From Kangiellaceae bacterium (GTDB taxonomy: Bacteria; Pseudomonadota; Gammaproteobacteria; Enterobacterales; Kangiellaceae), in contig JABXIQ010000013.1 of NCBI GenBank assembly GCA_013373015.1, positions 1 to 64,000 of the forward strand: a DNA stretch of 64,000 nucleotides, given 5' to 3'. Each line of letters starts with the position of its first letter. The first letter of the stretch is position 1. Positions 27,816 through 36,387 of the stretch are shown one piece after another. The translations under genes and the position numbers were made by a program. The notes beneath the pieces were generated by a model. That model saw nothing but the letters and a program-made list of their open reading frames with translations, was not told the origin of the DNA and ran no database searches.

Positions 27816-29172
27816 ACTTTTCTATGCGATAGAGGAAAGATTTATAAGAAAGCCCTAACAATTGAGCTGCTTGTCTTTTGTTGTTACCTGTTTTGTCGAG
27901 AGCTTGTTGATACAGATGCTTTTCTAACGATGGCCAATCTATACCCTTGTCAGGCAGTTGAAAATTGGTTTTTAGTTGCTGAATAGGATCATGATTTGTT
28001 TGTAAAAAACTAAAGTCATCCTCGGTTAAATTTTTATGATCTGCTAATAACATGACTCGTTCGATGCAGTGACCAAGTTCGCGAATGTTACCTGGCCAAT
28101 GATAATGGCTAAGTAGCTCAAAGGCTTGATTAGTGACATTAACTTTCTCAATGTTATGCTTGCTCGCATGTTTGTTGATAAAGAAATTCAATAGTGCAGG
28201 TAGATCTTCACACCTCTCGCGCAAAGGTGGCATGGTGATCGGTACAACATTTAATCGATACAGTAAATCTTCTCGAAATTCACCTTGAGTGACCATTTCG
28301 TGAAGGTTTTTATGGGTTGCCGATATTACTCTGACATCAACTTGAATGGGTTGATTGGCGCCGATCCGAGTAATGGTTCCGTCTTGTAAAGCGCGCAAGA
28401 GTTTAGTTTGCATTGTAAGCGGTAAATCGGCTACTTCATCCAAGAATAGGGTGCCTTTATGGGCTGCTTCGAACTTACCAATTTTTGTTGCTGTAGAGCC
28501 TGTAAAAGCTCCTTTTTCTGCACCAAATAACTCTGCCTCTGCCAACCCCTCTGGAATTGCCCCGCAGTTGATCACGATGAATGGTTTATCGCTACGATCG
28601 GATAGTTGGTGTAATGCTCTTGCTGCCAGTTCTTTACCTGTGCCAGATTCGCCAGAGATGTGTACGGTGGCTTGCGTTGCCGCCAACTTTTCAACCTGGT
28701 TGAAGATTTTTTGCATAGCTTTTGAGCTACCAACCATATCCACCAACTGTTGTCTTTCGCTAAGTTGTTGTTTTAGCGCTATATTTTGTCCTGCAAGGTA
28801 GATTTGCTTGGCTGCGCGCTCAATGGCAAAGAGCAAGGTGTCTTTAGAAAAGGGTTTGGTTATGTAATCATTGGCACCGGACTTAATAGCTTCTACTGCG
28901 TGCTCAATAGTGCCGTATGCAGTGGCAAGAATGAAGTAACAATGGGTATGTTGCTGCTTAACTTGTTGCAACAACCAAAGCCCATCTTTGTCTTTGAGCT
29001 TCCAGTCTGAGATAACCAGATCATAAGGTACCGTATTGAGTTGTTTTATGGCGTCTTCGGCGCTTTCTACCCAGAGAGCATGATAGCCTGCTGAGTTAAT
29101 AATTGACTCAACTAACTGACCTTGAGCTTGTTCATCTTCAACGATTAAAATTTTTACTGTATTTTTCATCAT
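27799..29172 (-). CDS. Sigma-54-dependent NtrC-family response regulator
   Basis: The 457-residue protein has a receiver domain (about 8-120, phospho-acceptor Asp in VISDWKLKDKDG), an AAA+ sigma-54 activation domain (about 145-375) with Walker A GESGTGKE, the loop GAFTGS, Walker B GTLFLDEV and the arginine-finger region FREDLLYRLNVVP, and a C-terminal Fis-type helix-turn-helix (NKRQAAQLLGLSYKSFLYRIEKF). The sigma-54 contact loop is normally GAFTGA; here the last residue is Ser. It follows the kinase gene by 21 bases, in the same operon, whose own promoter at 30557-30572 is sigma-54 type. Confidence 0.94.
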   Translation of the reverse strand: MMKNTVKILIVEDEQAQGQLVESIINSAGYHALWVESAEDAIKQLNTVPYDLVISDWKLKDKDGLWLLQQVKQQHTHCYFILATAYGTIEHAVEAIKSGANDYITKPFSKDTLLFAIERAAKQIYLAGQNIALKQQLSERQQLVDMVGSSKAMQKIFNQVEKLAATQATVHISGESGTGKELAARALHQLSDRSDKPFIVINCGAIPEGLAEAELFGAEKGAFTGSTATKIGKFEAAHKGTLFLDEVADLPLTMQTKLLRALQDGTITRIGANQPIQVDVRVISATHKNLHEMVTQGEFREDLLYRLNVVPITMPPLRERCEDLPALLNFFINKHASKHNIEKVNVTNQAFELLSHYHWPGNIRELGHCIERVMLLADHKNLTEDDFSFLQTNHDPIQQLKTNFQLPDKGIDWPSLEKHLYQQALDKTGNNKRQAAQLLGLSYKSFLYRIEKFLISD

Positions 29173-29193
29173 ATTTACTTTAATAACGGCAGT

Positions 29194-30522
29194 TTAGGCT
29201 GTTCTGCGAGTCGAAATTTTAATGATTGCCTTGGTTCCTTGTGGCTGATTGGCGACAAGCTCTATTGAGCCATTATAACGATGTTTGACGATACGTTTTG
29301 CAATATAAAGCCCCATTCCTGTGCCATAGGTCTTGTCGGTAACGTAAGGATTAAACAGCTTATCTTTGAGCTCTGGGTTTATACCCAAGCCTTGATCTTC
29401 TATAGTCACTGTAAGAACATCATTATCCACATGAGTAGTCAGTACAATAGGTAATAGTTCTGTAGCTTCTAAACTAGCCTCGTATGCATTATGCAAAACC
29501 ATTTGTAATACCATAGTCAGCTCTGTTTTAACGCAATGTATTAAGTCGCTTTTAGCCAAAGTATCAGCAGCCTTAAAAGTGACCTTGGCATCAATATCGC
29601 TGAGTTGTAGCTGGCTAATGGCTTCATCAATAAGCTCTTGAATACAAACTGGTTCAGGCTCTAATCCTTGTTCCATCAGTAGCATGAAGTTCTTTAGCCA
29701 ATCATCAATTCTTTGAACTTGTTGCGTGGCCAGTTGTTTGAGTTTTTTAGCAGCGCTTGGATTATTAGTATCTGGTTTAGAACCTGCTTCGCTCAATTGC
29801 TCAATGCTCAACAACAAGGTATTCAGGGGATTGCGTAAATTATGGGCTAAGCCGCGGGATATATCGCTTAACTCACGAAAATGTTCTAGTTCTTGTTGCT
29901 GCTGTTTTTGTTTGTCTAAATCAACCAATGCGTCAGACATCCGATTGAATTGAGTGACAGTTTGCTTAAAGTCGCTCGGGTATTGGTTTTCGGTCAAATC
30001 AATTTTGGCTCCTAGCTCACCCTGACTGATTTTTTGTGCGGTTTTGTTGAGCGCGCTCAAAGGTCTTAGCATGCTGTAAATAATAAAGCCTGCAATCAGA
30101 ATAACTACTGCAAACAAGCCAAAAGTTAACCAAATCATCTTTGATTTGAGTTGAGCAAGCGTTGTTTCAAGAGGAGTTCGAGGGATTGGAATAGTAAATT
30201 CTAGCTCGCCACCAACGACTTTGATTTGATCATCTTTGGTGTCATCGTGAAGCAGCATTTGTAGATCACGACTTTTCGGAATAATGATGGTTTTGGTGAA
30301 AGTTTGACCGTTCTCACGATAGCTAAAGGTTTGTTTTTGTTGGAAATTATCTTGATTATAGACAAATATACTGGCGGTATCTTTACTGATTGAAAAAGCT
30401 GCTTCGCCAAATTTTTCCGCCACTTGGTCGGTGTATTGATAAAATAGCCACGTTTGTACAGCCAATAATGCCGCTAGTAAAAGTGCAAATAGTAATAAAA
30501 ATTTATTTCTGATACTCATCAT
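29194..30522 (-). CDS. Membrane sensor histidine kinase
   Basis: The 442-residue kinase has two membrane helices (about 8-26 and 130-152) framing a periplasmic sensor region of about 100 residues, a HAMP domain (about 150-205), a coiled segment, the H-box GLAHNLRNPLNTLL with the phosphorylated His, and an ATPase domain with the N-box LHNAYEAS, G1 EDQGLGI and G2 GTGMGLYIAK. It is the cognate kinase of the next gene's sigma-54 activator. The start has no strong Shine-Dalgarno; two ATGs are adjacent. A consensus sigma-54 promoter lies 35 bases upstream, implying positive autoregulation by its own partner. Confidence 0.93.
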   Translation of the reverse strand: MMSIRNKFLLLFALLLAALLAVQTWLFYQYTDQVAEKFGEAAFSISKDTASIFVYNQDNFQQKQTFSYRENGQTFTKTIIIPKSRDLQMLLHDDTKDDQIKVVGGELEFTIPIPRTPLETTLAQLKSKMIWLTFGLFAVVILIAGFIIYSMLRPLSALNKTAQKISQGELGAKIDLTENQYPSDFKQTVTQFNRMSDALVDLDKQKQQQQELEHFRELSDISRGLAHNLRNPLNTLLLSIEQLSEAGSKPDTNNPSAAKKLKQLATQQVQRIDDWLKNFMLLMEQGLEPEPVCIQELIDEAISQLQLSDIDAKVTFKAADTLAKSDLIHCVKTELTMVLQMVLHNAYEASLEATELLPIVLTTHVDNDVLTVTIEDQGLGINPELKDKLFNPYVTDKTYGTGMGLYIAKRIVKHRYNGSIELVANQPQGTKAIIKISTRRTA

Positions 30523-30556
30523 AATGTTATTTTAGCCATAGATATCACTATATGCA

Positions 30557-30572
30557 TGCAAGAAGTGTGCCA
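30557..30572 (-). promoter_or_regulatory. Sigma-54 (-24/-12) promoter for the kinase-regulator operon
   Basis: The minus strand reads TGGCACACTTCTTGCA, an exact match to TGGCAC(R)N4TTGC(W), with ten bases between the GG and GC. Transcription should start near 30546, about 24 bases before the ATG at 30522. Confidence 0.85.
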
Positions 30573-30630
30573 ATCTATAATTATCGCTCTATGATAAACA
30601 CTATAATATTAAATCATCAGATAGCAAACA

Positions 30631-30676
30631 GTCGTCGATTCGGAATGCTGGCGTGAACACTCATTAGGCCGTGTGA
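30631..30676. repeat. Interrupted dyad upstream of the sigma-54 promoter
   Basis: GTCGTC with following GAT (30631-30639) is mirrored by ATTGACGAC near 30668-30676, and an inner ACAC/GTGT pair is present. It lies roughly 60-120 bases upstream of the promoter at 30557-30572, the usual distance for an activator site, but also just past the stop of the ZIP-like gene, so a 3'-end hairpin is possible. No T run is seen. Confidence 0.35.
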
Positions 30677-30690
30677 TTGACGACGATGGT

Positions 30691-31422
30691 TCAAAAGTGA
30701 ATATGGTGCAGAGTGTAAAGCAGAATTAATCCCACGCAAGCGCCGACGATAAAATAGCCTTTATGGGCTATAACAAATCCATGCTTATGGTGCTGATGAC
30801 CATCGCCATGATGATGATCATGAACATGACCGTGATCGTCAACATGAGGTCTATGAATAATGACATGCAGTAATGTTCCAACAACCAGCGCTTGAAAATA
30901 ATCTACATAAGGGTTGTGCAGGCCGATAAGCTCTTGTTCGCCAATATAATATCCTAGGATAGTGACTATCGACATCAATAAAAATACGATGAGCGTGCGT
31001 TTATTTCCCCATAACGGTTGCACCAACCACCATAAACTAAAACCGACCACTAAGCGATGTAAAATAACGGCATAAGGCAACATTTCATTATCTTGAGTGG
31101 TGACTACGCCTGCGCCATCAATTAATGAGTGGGCAAGTAAGCCAAGTACACCTAATAACATGGCAAAACCATGAGCTTTATCGGCTGCTTTATGAAAGCT
31201 CATTTCGATCAATCCAGGGCCGAAAAAGCCAAGCAAAACCATTGGTATCATAGCTAAACCAATATGGCTCCAAAGCGCGGGGATCACATCGGTTAGTAAA
31301 ATACCGCCCACTGATAACAATACAAAGGCAAAAAGAAAATTGTCTATTCTGCGATTGTATGGCAACCAACCTAATAACATTGGGCCTATAAGCAGGGATA
31401 TAATACTAAGGGCTAGGAGCAT
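30691..31422 (-). CDS. ZIP-like multi-pass metal transporter homologue with His-rich loop
   Basis: The 243-residue protein has about seven or eight hydrophobic segments. Two helix motifs recall the ZIP divalent-metal family: HSLIDGAG in mid-protein and HRLVVGFSLWW in the next helix. A histidine-rich loop with about a dozen His within thirty residues (about 190-220; DDHGHVHDHHHGDG) precedes the last helix and would bind zinc or a similar metal. It is shorter than canonical ZIPs and the second motif lacks the usual HExPE, so transport and direction are inference. It ends 15 bases past a dyad element and is followed upstream by a dehydrogenase gene with a 25-base gap. Confidence 0.7.
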   Translation of the reverse strand: MLLALSIISLLIGPMLLGWLPYNRRIDNFLFAFVLLSVGGILLTDVIPALWSHIGLAMIPMVLLGFFGPGLIEMSFHKAADKAHGFAMLLGVLGLLAHSLIDGAGVVTTQDNEMLPYAVILHRLVVGFSLWWLVQPLWGNKRTLIVFLLMSIVTILGYYIGEQELIGLHNPYVDYFQALVVGTLLHVIIHRPHVDDHGHVHDHHHGDGHQHHKHGFVIAHKGYFIVGACVGLILLYTLHHIHF

Positions 31423-31447
31423 ATAATTTTCTTATGGGTATTAAGGT

Positions 31448-32863
31448 TTAATCAAACAACTTGCCTGGATTCATGATCTTATTGGGATCAAAAACGGCTT
31501 TAATGCTTTTCATATAAGATATTTCTGCATCACTACGAGAGTAGTTAAGGTAAGGTTTTTTTAATAATCCAACCCCATGCTCTGCAGAAATGCTACCACC
31601 TAATTGTTTTAGCAGCGCAAAAATTTGTGGATTGACTTGCTCACAGGCTTGAGTGAAATCGGCATAATCCATGTCTTCTGGCGCTAGAATATTCAAATGC
31701 AAATTGCCATCCCCAATATGACCAAACCATATGGCTTCGAAGGAAGGATATTGTTCACTAACGATGGTATCTACTTGAGATAAAAAATCGGTCAGCTTGT
31801 TAGGAGTTACTGCGATATCATTTTTATAGGGTTTTCGTGATGAAATAGTTTCTGAAATATACTCGCGGTATTTCCAAAGATCTTCAGCTTGTTGTTGGCT
31901 CTGGCTCATAACGCCGTCAAAAATTAATTCATTTTCAAGACCCGATTCAAAACATGCTAAGGCTTTTTCTAAAACATCATCATTAGTAGCATCAAATTCT
32001 AATAAACAATAGAAGGGCGCACGCTCAGATACCGGGCAGGGCAAATTATGATGAGCCATGACTTTATCTAAGGCTTGATCGGAAAAGAATTCATAGGCGG
32101 TTAAATCAACTTCTTTTTGGAAGCTGTTTAATAAAGGCATCAGGCTGTCTAGACTTGGGATAGCAAGTAACAAAACGGTTAAATTTGTTGGCTGGCGAGT
32201 GAGACTAAGCGTGGCCTCAGTAATGATACCTAATGTGCCTTCGCTACCAATAAATAAGTGGCGCAAATCGTAACCAGTAGCGTTCTTGATCAAGCCATTG
32301 TTGAGCTCAAGCACCTCACCTGCACCAGTAACTACGGTTAAGCCTTGCACCCAATCACGGGTTAAACCATAGCGAATGACTTTAATACCGCCCGCATTTG
32401 TTGCGATATTACCGCCAATCTGGCTTGAACCGCTGGATGCAAAATCAACGGGGTAATAGTAACCTTGATCCTGAGCAAATTGTTGCAGTTGCTCTGTGAT
32501 CACGCCAGCTTGACACTTTACTTGTTTGGTAGATGCCTCAAAGTTAATAATTTTGTTCATTTTGTCCATGGCGATCACAATTTCACCATTGCTGGCTACA
32601 GCGCCACCGCTTAAACCTGTGCGGCCACCTGATGGAACTATTGCTACTTGATGTTGGTTGGCCCAATCAATAATAACTTTAACTTGGGGCGTGTTTTTAG
32701 GGAAAGCAATAGCTAATGGTGCTGGAGTATAGGAATTTGTCCAGTCTTTGCCATAGTGAGCCAATGACTCGGCATCTGTTAATAAACAATCTTGATCAAG
32801 CTGAGAACTTAGTTGCTCAAGTGCTGATAATAGGTGAGGCTGAATATTCACTGCAAGTTCCAC
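31448..32863 (-). CDS. FAD-linked D-2-hydroxyacid dehydrogenase (GlcD / D-2-hydroxyglutarate type)
   Basis: The 471-residue flavoenzyme oxidises a D-2-hydroxyacid such as D-lactate, glycolate or D-2-hydroxyglutarate. The FAD-binding PCMH domain carries PSGGRTGLSGGAVA and GGNIATNAGGIKVIRYG. The C-terminal domain has the metal/substrate motif WFGHIGDGNLHLN and ends SAEHGVGLLKKPY...DPNKIMNPGKLF, typical of the family. The start is a GTG at 32863, with a second GTG four codons later that has GGAA upstream. No 4Fe-4S partner subunit is adjacent. The precise substrate cannot be read from the sequence. Confidence 0.9.
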   Translation of the reverse strand: MELAVNIQPHLLSALEQLSSQLDQDCLLTDAESLAHYGKDWTNSYTPAPLAIAFPKNTPQVKVIIDWANQHQVAIVPSGGRTGLSGGAVASNGEIVIAMDKMNKIINFEASTKQVKCQAGVITEQLQQFAQDQGYYYPVDFASSGSSQIGGNIATNAGGIKVIRYGLTRDWVQGLTVVTGAGEVLELNNGLIKNATGYDLRHLFIGSEGTLGIITEATLSLTRQPTNLTVLLLAIPSLDSLMPLLNSFQKEVDLTAYEFFSDQALDKVMAHHNLPCPVSERAPFYCLLEFDATNDDVLEKALACFESGLENELIFDGVMSQSQQQAEDLWKYREYISETISSRKPYKNDIAVTPNKLTDFLSQVDTIVSEQYPSFEAIWFGHIGDGNLHLNILAPEDMDYADFTQACEQVNPQIFALLKQLGGSISAEHGVGLLKKPYLNYSRSDAEISYMKSIKAVFDPNKIMNPGKLFD

Positions 32864-32983
32864 AAAACTGGTTAAATAGCTTAAAAAGCATTAAGGCGTT
32901 GGATATGCCGCATATTGTGCCAGAGCTGACCAGTAAAAGGAATGAAATATTAGGTCGTTATACGAGTTTGAAAGCTTGATAGA

Positions 32984-33015
32984 AATAAAAAAGGCCTTGA
33001 ATGATCAAGGCCTTT
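32984..33015 (-). terminator. Rho-independent terminator after tRNA-Val
   Basis: AAAGGCCTTGA (32990-33000) pairs with TCAAGGCCTTT (33005-33015) around an ATGA loop. The minus strand continues with a T run, so it ends the tRNA-Val transcript, 36 bases past the CCA. Confidence 0.88.
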
Positions 33016-33050
33016 GGAATTTTTCGAATGCTGTGTTCGATAGTTGAAAG

Positions 33051-33126
33051 TGGTGGGTGGTACTGGGCTCGAACCAGTGACCCTCGCCTTGTAAGGGCGA
33101 TGCTCTCCCAACTGAGCTAACCACCC
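33051..33126 (-). tRNA. tRNA-Val (TAC anticodon)
   Basis: The minus strand gives a 76-nt cloverleaf beginning GGGTGGT and ending ACCACCCACCA, with encoded CCA (33051-33053). The anticodon loop reads CTTACAA, giving TAC. The sequence closely matches enterobacterial tRNA-Val(UAC). Confidence 0.97.
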
Positions 33127-33168
33127 ACATTCAACAGTTCTCATGACTTCTCGGTGAGAACGGCGCGC

Positions 33169-33197
33169 ATTTTAAGAGCGCATTAAGAATTGGTCAA
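33169..33197 (-). promoter_or_regulatory. Sigma-70 promoter of tRNA-Val with GC discriminator
   Basis: The minus strand has -35 TTGACC (33192-33197), a 17-base spacer and -10 TAAAAT (33169-33174), followed by GCGCGCC. A GC-rich discriminator is the mark of stringently controlled stable-RNA promoters. Transcription should begin near 33162, about 36 bases before the mature 5' end; the leader contains a GTTCTCA/TGAGAAC hairpin. Confidence 0.85.
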
Positions 33198-33331
33198 CCG
33201 TTTTTGCTAAAAAAATTCAAAAAAACATGAAATTGCCTAAGAAGCAACAATTGTTGATTAATAATTAATCATTTTGTCTGTTGCAACACGCAGGAAAAGT
33301 AATGCCAAGTAAAAGAAATTTAGTTAAATAG

Positions 33332-33359
33332 TTTTGCTCAGTGTGCGCAGTTGATAGAA
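33332..33359 (+). promoter_or_regulatory. Possible gltX promoter
   Basis: TTTGCT (33332-33337), a 16-base spacer and TAGAAT (33354-33359) form a plausible sigma-70 promoter 40 bases upstream of the gltX start. A 15-base palindrome GATTAAT-A-ATTAATC lies further upstream at 33256-33270. Both are weak evidence. Confidence 0.4.
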
Positions 33360-33398
33360 TAGCGCTCCTTTATTGATAATAAACAAAGATTGTTGAAT

Positions 33399-34817
33399 AT
33401 GACGGTTAAAACTCGCTTCGCTCCAAGTCCTACAGGCTATTTGCACGTTGGTGGTGCTCGTACTGCGCTTTATAGCTGGCTTTATGCTAAAAAGCACCAA
33501 GGCTCTTTTGTGTTAAGAATTGAAGATACGGATCGCGAACGTTCAACTGAAGAATCGGTACAGGCAATTTTAGATGGTATGCAATGGCTGGATTTGCAAC
33601 ATGATGAGGGGCCTTTCTATCAAACCCATCATTTTGATCGTTATAAAGAGCTGATTCAGCAATTAGTCGAGCAAGGCAAGGCTTATCGTTGCTATTGCTC
33701 AAAAGAACGTTTAGATGATCTGCGTGAGCAGCAGCAAGCCAGTAAGCAGCGCATTGGTTATGACGGTCATTGTCGTAATTTATCTTGTGATGAGCAGGAT
33801 AGTAGTCAACCTCATGTGATCCGTTTCAAGAATCCCTTAGAAGGCTCGGTGGTATTTGATGATTTGATCAAAGGCACTATTTCAGTGAACAACAGTGAGT
33901 TAGATGATTTGATTATTGCGCGTACCGACGGCACGCCAACTTATAACTTTACTGTCGTGGTTGATGACTCAGATATGGAGATCAGCCATGTGATTCGCGG
34001 TGACGATCACGTTAATAATACGCCGCGTCAAATTAACATGATTGAAGCATTGGGCAGACAAGTGCCGAAATACGCTCATGTACCAATGATTTTAGGCGAT
34101 GATGGTAAGCGCTTATCAAAACGACATGGCGCGGTTAGCGTGATGCAATATCGCGATGAAGGTTATTTGCCTCAAGCGGTTCTTAACTATCTCGTGCGTT
34201 TGGGTTGGTCTCATGGCGATCAAGAGGTGTTCTCAGTTGATGAAATGATTGAACTATTCGATCTCAAAGACGTTAACAGAGCGCCATCGGCTTTTAATAC
34301 TGATAAATTGAATTGGTTAAATCAGCATTACATCAAGTCGTTGCCAGCAGAAGAAGTGCTCAAGCATTTACAATTCCATATTAATGAACAGCAGCTTGAT
34401 GTGGCTAACGGTCCTGATATCAAAGATTTAATTCCAGAAATGGCAGAGCGAGTAAAAACACTTAAAGAGTTTGTGTTAGCCGTTCGTTATTTCTATCACG
34501 ATTTCGATGAGTTTGATGCTAATGCGGCCAAGAAACACTTGCGTCCTGTGGCTCGTCAGCCACTTGAGTTAGCAAAGCAAAAGTTGTCTGAAACTCATGA
34601 TTGGACAGCAGGTAATTTGCACAGCATAGTCAGCCAAACTGCAGAAGAGCTTGAGCTTGGTATGGGCAAAGTGGGGATGCCATTACGAGTGGCCGTGACT
34701 GGTGCCGGCATGTCTCCAGACTTGGGGATCACTCTTGAGTGGATTGGCAAAGAGCGTGTTTTATCGAGAATTGATCAAGCGCTAGATTTTATTGCGCAGC
34801 GCGAAGCGAACAGCTAG
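33399..34817 (+). CDS. gltX: Glutamyl-tRNA synthetase
   Basis: The 472-residue class I synthetase charges tRNA-Glu. The HIGH-type motif is [11 protein letters not shown] and the KMSKS-type motif is KRLSKRHG. The zinc-related region of bacterial GluRS contains CYCSKERL and CRNLSC. The C-terminal helical anticodon-binding domain is complete. Length matches E. coli GltX (471). The ATG at 33399 is chosen because it gives the standard N-terminus ([13 protein letters not shown]); a TTG three codons upstream is possible. A tRNA-Val gene lies upstream on the other strand. Confidence 0.96.
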   Translation: MTVKTRFAPSPTGYLHVGGARTALYSWLYAKKHQGSFVLRIEDTDRERSTEESVQAILDGMQWLDLQHDEGPFYQTHHFDRYKELIQQLVEQGKAYRCYCSKERLDDLREQQQASKQRIGYDGHCRNLSCDEQDSSQPHVIRFKNPLEGSVVFDDLIKGTISVNNSELDDLIIARTDGTPTYNFTVVVDDSDMEISHVIRGDDHVNNTPRQINMIEALGRQVPKYAHVPMILGDDGKRLSKRHGAVSVMQYRDEGYLPQAVLNYLVRLGWSHGDQEVFSVDEMIELFDLKDVNRAPSAFNTDKLNWLNQHYIKSLPAEEVLKHLQFHINEQQLDVANGPDIKDLIPEMAERVKTLKEFVLAVRYFYHDFDEFDANAAKKHLRPVARQPLELAKQKLSETHDWTAGNLHSIVSQTAEELELGMGKVGMPLRVAVTGAGMSPDLGITLEWIGKERVLSRIDQALDFIAQREANS

Positions 34818-34835
34818 ATAATCATTGGATAATAA

Positions 34836-34861
34836 AAAGCCTGCATTTGCAGGCTTTCTTA
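34836..34861 (+). terminator. Bidirectional terminator between gltX and the convergent lipoprotein gene
   Basis: AAAGCCTGC (34836-34844) pairs with GCAGGCTTT (34849-34857), loop ATTT. T-rich sequence follows on the plus strand and A-rich sequence precedes it, so it can serve both gltX and the gene at 34875-35489. Confidence 0.85.
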
Positions 34862-34874
34862 CTTCTAGTTACAG

Positions 34875-35489
34875 TTAAGGTTGTAAAAGCATCGACTTCG
34901 TTTGAATACTTTGTAGAGCCTTCATAACATCATTACCCTGTTCATCAGTTAGGTAATCGACACCTGAAGTAATATTATATTTCATATCATTGGCTTGCAG
35001 ATCTGCAGCCACTACAGAGCGCCAATTAGACAGTGGGAACACTTGGAAGCATTTAGTGCTTGTACGGCAGGTATAACGAGTAAAGCCTCCTGTTTTGTAC
35101 TGATCGGTAAGTGGATTGTAATTTTTTTGCTTACTCATCGAGCCTGACCAGTACAACAAGGTTTTTGAAGAAAGCTCTTTTTCGCTACCACTTAAACTAA
35201 ATTTACTCTTAGGTTGTGTGTAACCGCTGATAACCATATGCACGGCTTTGTTTTTAATAGTGTAGCTAACGTAACCTTTTGGCATAGTACCTTGAATGAC
35301 TTGCCATTTGCTTGGAATGGTCATGTAAACATTGCTACCAATATTAATTTCTTTGTAGGTTTTTACGGGTTTTGGCGGCGGAGGTGGTGGAGGTGTTTCT
35401 TTAACGACGGGGGCGCTTTTACAAGAAATCATTAGCGCAGTAGTCGCTGCAATAGAAAATATTTTAGCCAAACGTTTATAGTTTTGCAT
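34875..35489 (-). CDS. Predicted lipoprotein with polyproline linker
   Basis: The 204-residue protein has a lipoprotein signal (TTALMISC, Cys near residue 23), a proline-rich linker (seven prolines in a row after KETP) and a globular domain with a possible disulphide in YTCRTSTKCF. I do not recognise the family. The start at MQNYKR (35489) gives a normal lipoprotein signal; an earlier ATG adds seven residues. It is separated from the next upstream gene by about 77 bases. An outer- or inner-membrane anchored periplasmic role is inferred from the lipobox only. Confidence 0.75.
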   Translation of the reverse strand: MQNYKRLAKIFSIAATTALMISCKSAPVVKETPPPPPPPKPVKTYKEINIGSNVYMTIPSKWQVIQGTMPKGYVSYTIKNKAVHMVISGYTQPKSKFSLSGSEKELSSKTLLYWSGSMSKQKNYNPLTDQYKTGGFTRYTCRTSTKCFQVFPLSNWRSVVAADLQANDMKYNITSGVDYLTDEQGNDVMKALQSIQTKSMLLQP

Positions 35490-35566
35490 GTTGGAAACAG
35501 TTATTGTCATTAAGTCATACCCTAAAAGTTAAAACAAAAAGTAAACGGCTTATGGAGTTATTGTTG

Positions 35567-36385
35567 TTAAGCCCAGTGTTCGTCGTATGCTTTTTTCTCA
35601 CCAGCCTTGAAACGTGCGCCTTGGGCAAGAATGTGCATTTGCAGTCCAAATAACGAGATAGGATCTCCACTACCAGCAGAGCCCATGGACGAGTATTGTA
35701 AATTACTTGGGTCGATCAATGTTGCGGCACCGTTCCCAAAAACTTCTAAATCATCGTTTGGACTGATAAATAATGCCGTTCCATCGTCAATTCCCACTCC
35801 GATAGTGAATGGATTATAGGATAGGGCAGTTAATAGTCGGCCTAACCGACCTTGCTGTTTGAAATGATAATCGACCATAAAGCGGTTGGTTAATCCTAAT
35901 CCAGGCGCCATAGTCACACCGTCTTGTTTTGGAATAGTTGCTTCTTGACCGCCTGCAATCATATGCTCGCTTAGTAATGCTGCGGCACCAAAAGTACCAA
36001 CCACATGAGTTCCATCGGCGTTGAGTTTACGAATCTGTTTGGCAATGGGCGTTCCGCCTATGATCGTTGAAACTTGCAAAGGTCTTTGTCCAACCAATAC
36101 AATCAAGTCAACACCTGCCAGGTGCTGTAAAATCAATGGGTTATTGGCTTGCTGTCGATTATTGATGGATTGAATGTCACACTCATCAAAGCCGTTTTCT
36201 AATAGCTGATTACTCAGTTTATGCTCAAGTGGCTGATCACAAATATTAAGAACCACAGCTTTTGCCGAGGCATTGAGGCAGATGCTTCTGAGTTTTTCTG
36301 CGACTTGTGGGCTGATACTGTTTTCACAGCCGCCAATAGGGATGATATAGCCTCGTTCAAAATTTCCGCTACCTTGTGATGGCAT
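35567..36385 (-). CDS. Cyanophycinase-like (peptidase S51) protein lacking the catalytic Ser motif
   Basis: The 272-residue protein has the cyanophycinase/S51 fold signature: an N-terminal IIPIGGCEN, the GLGLTNRFMVDYHFKQQGRLGRL segment (in parts) matching the family motif with D-x-HF and R-GRL, and GVGIDDGTALF. The family nucleophile lies in GTSAGA; here the aligned region reads VVGTFGAAALL, so the Ser is Phe. The GGNQ-type motif is VGQRP. Activity on cyanophycin or isoaspartyl peptides is therefore doubtful, and a binding or regulatory role is inference. It starts two bases after the TMEM175-like gene in one operon. Confidence 0.78.
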   Translation of the reverse strand: MPSQGSGNFERGYIIPIGGCENSISPQVAEKLRSICLNASAKAVVLNICDQPLEHKLSNQLLENGFDECDIQSINNRQQANNPLILQHLAGVDLIVLVGQRPLQVSTIIGGTPIAKQIRKLNADGTHVVGTFGAAALLSEHMIAGGQEATIPKQDGVTMAPGLGLTNRFMVDYHFKQQGRLGRLLTALSYNPFTIGVGIDDGTALFISPNDDLEVFGNGAATLIDPSNLQYSSMGSAGSGDPISLFGLQMHILAQGARFKAGEKKAYDEHWA

Positions 36386-36387
36386 AA

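Noticed and set aside
30622-30717. A stop-free plus-strand stretch of about 30 codons after a stop, reading VVDSECWREHSLGRVIDDDG
   Set aside because: It lacks a start codon, overlaps the end of the ZIP-like gene in antisense, and is short enough for chance.
32716-32979. An 87-codon plus-strand frame antisense to the start of the FAD dehydrogenase gene
   Set aside because: Most of it is the shadow of a clear gene, and the non-overlapping tail has no recognised domain or ribosome-binding site.
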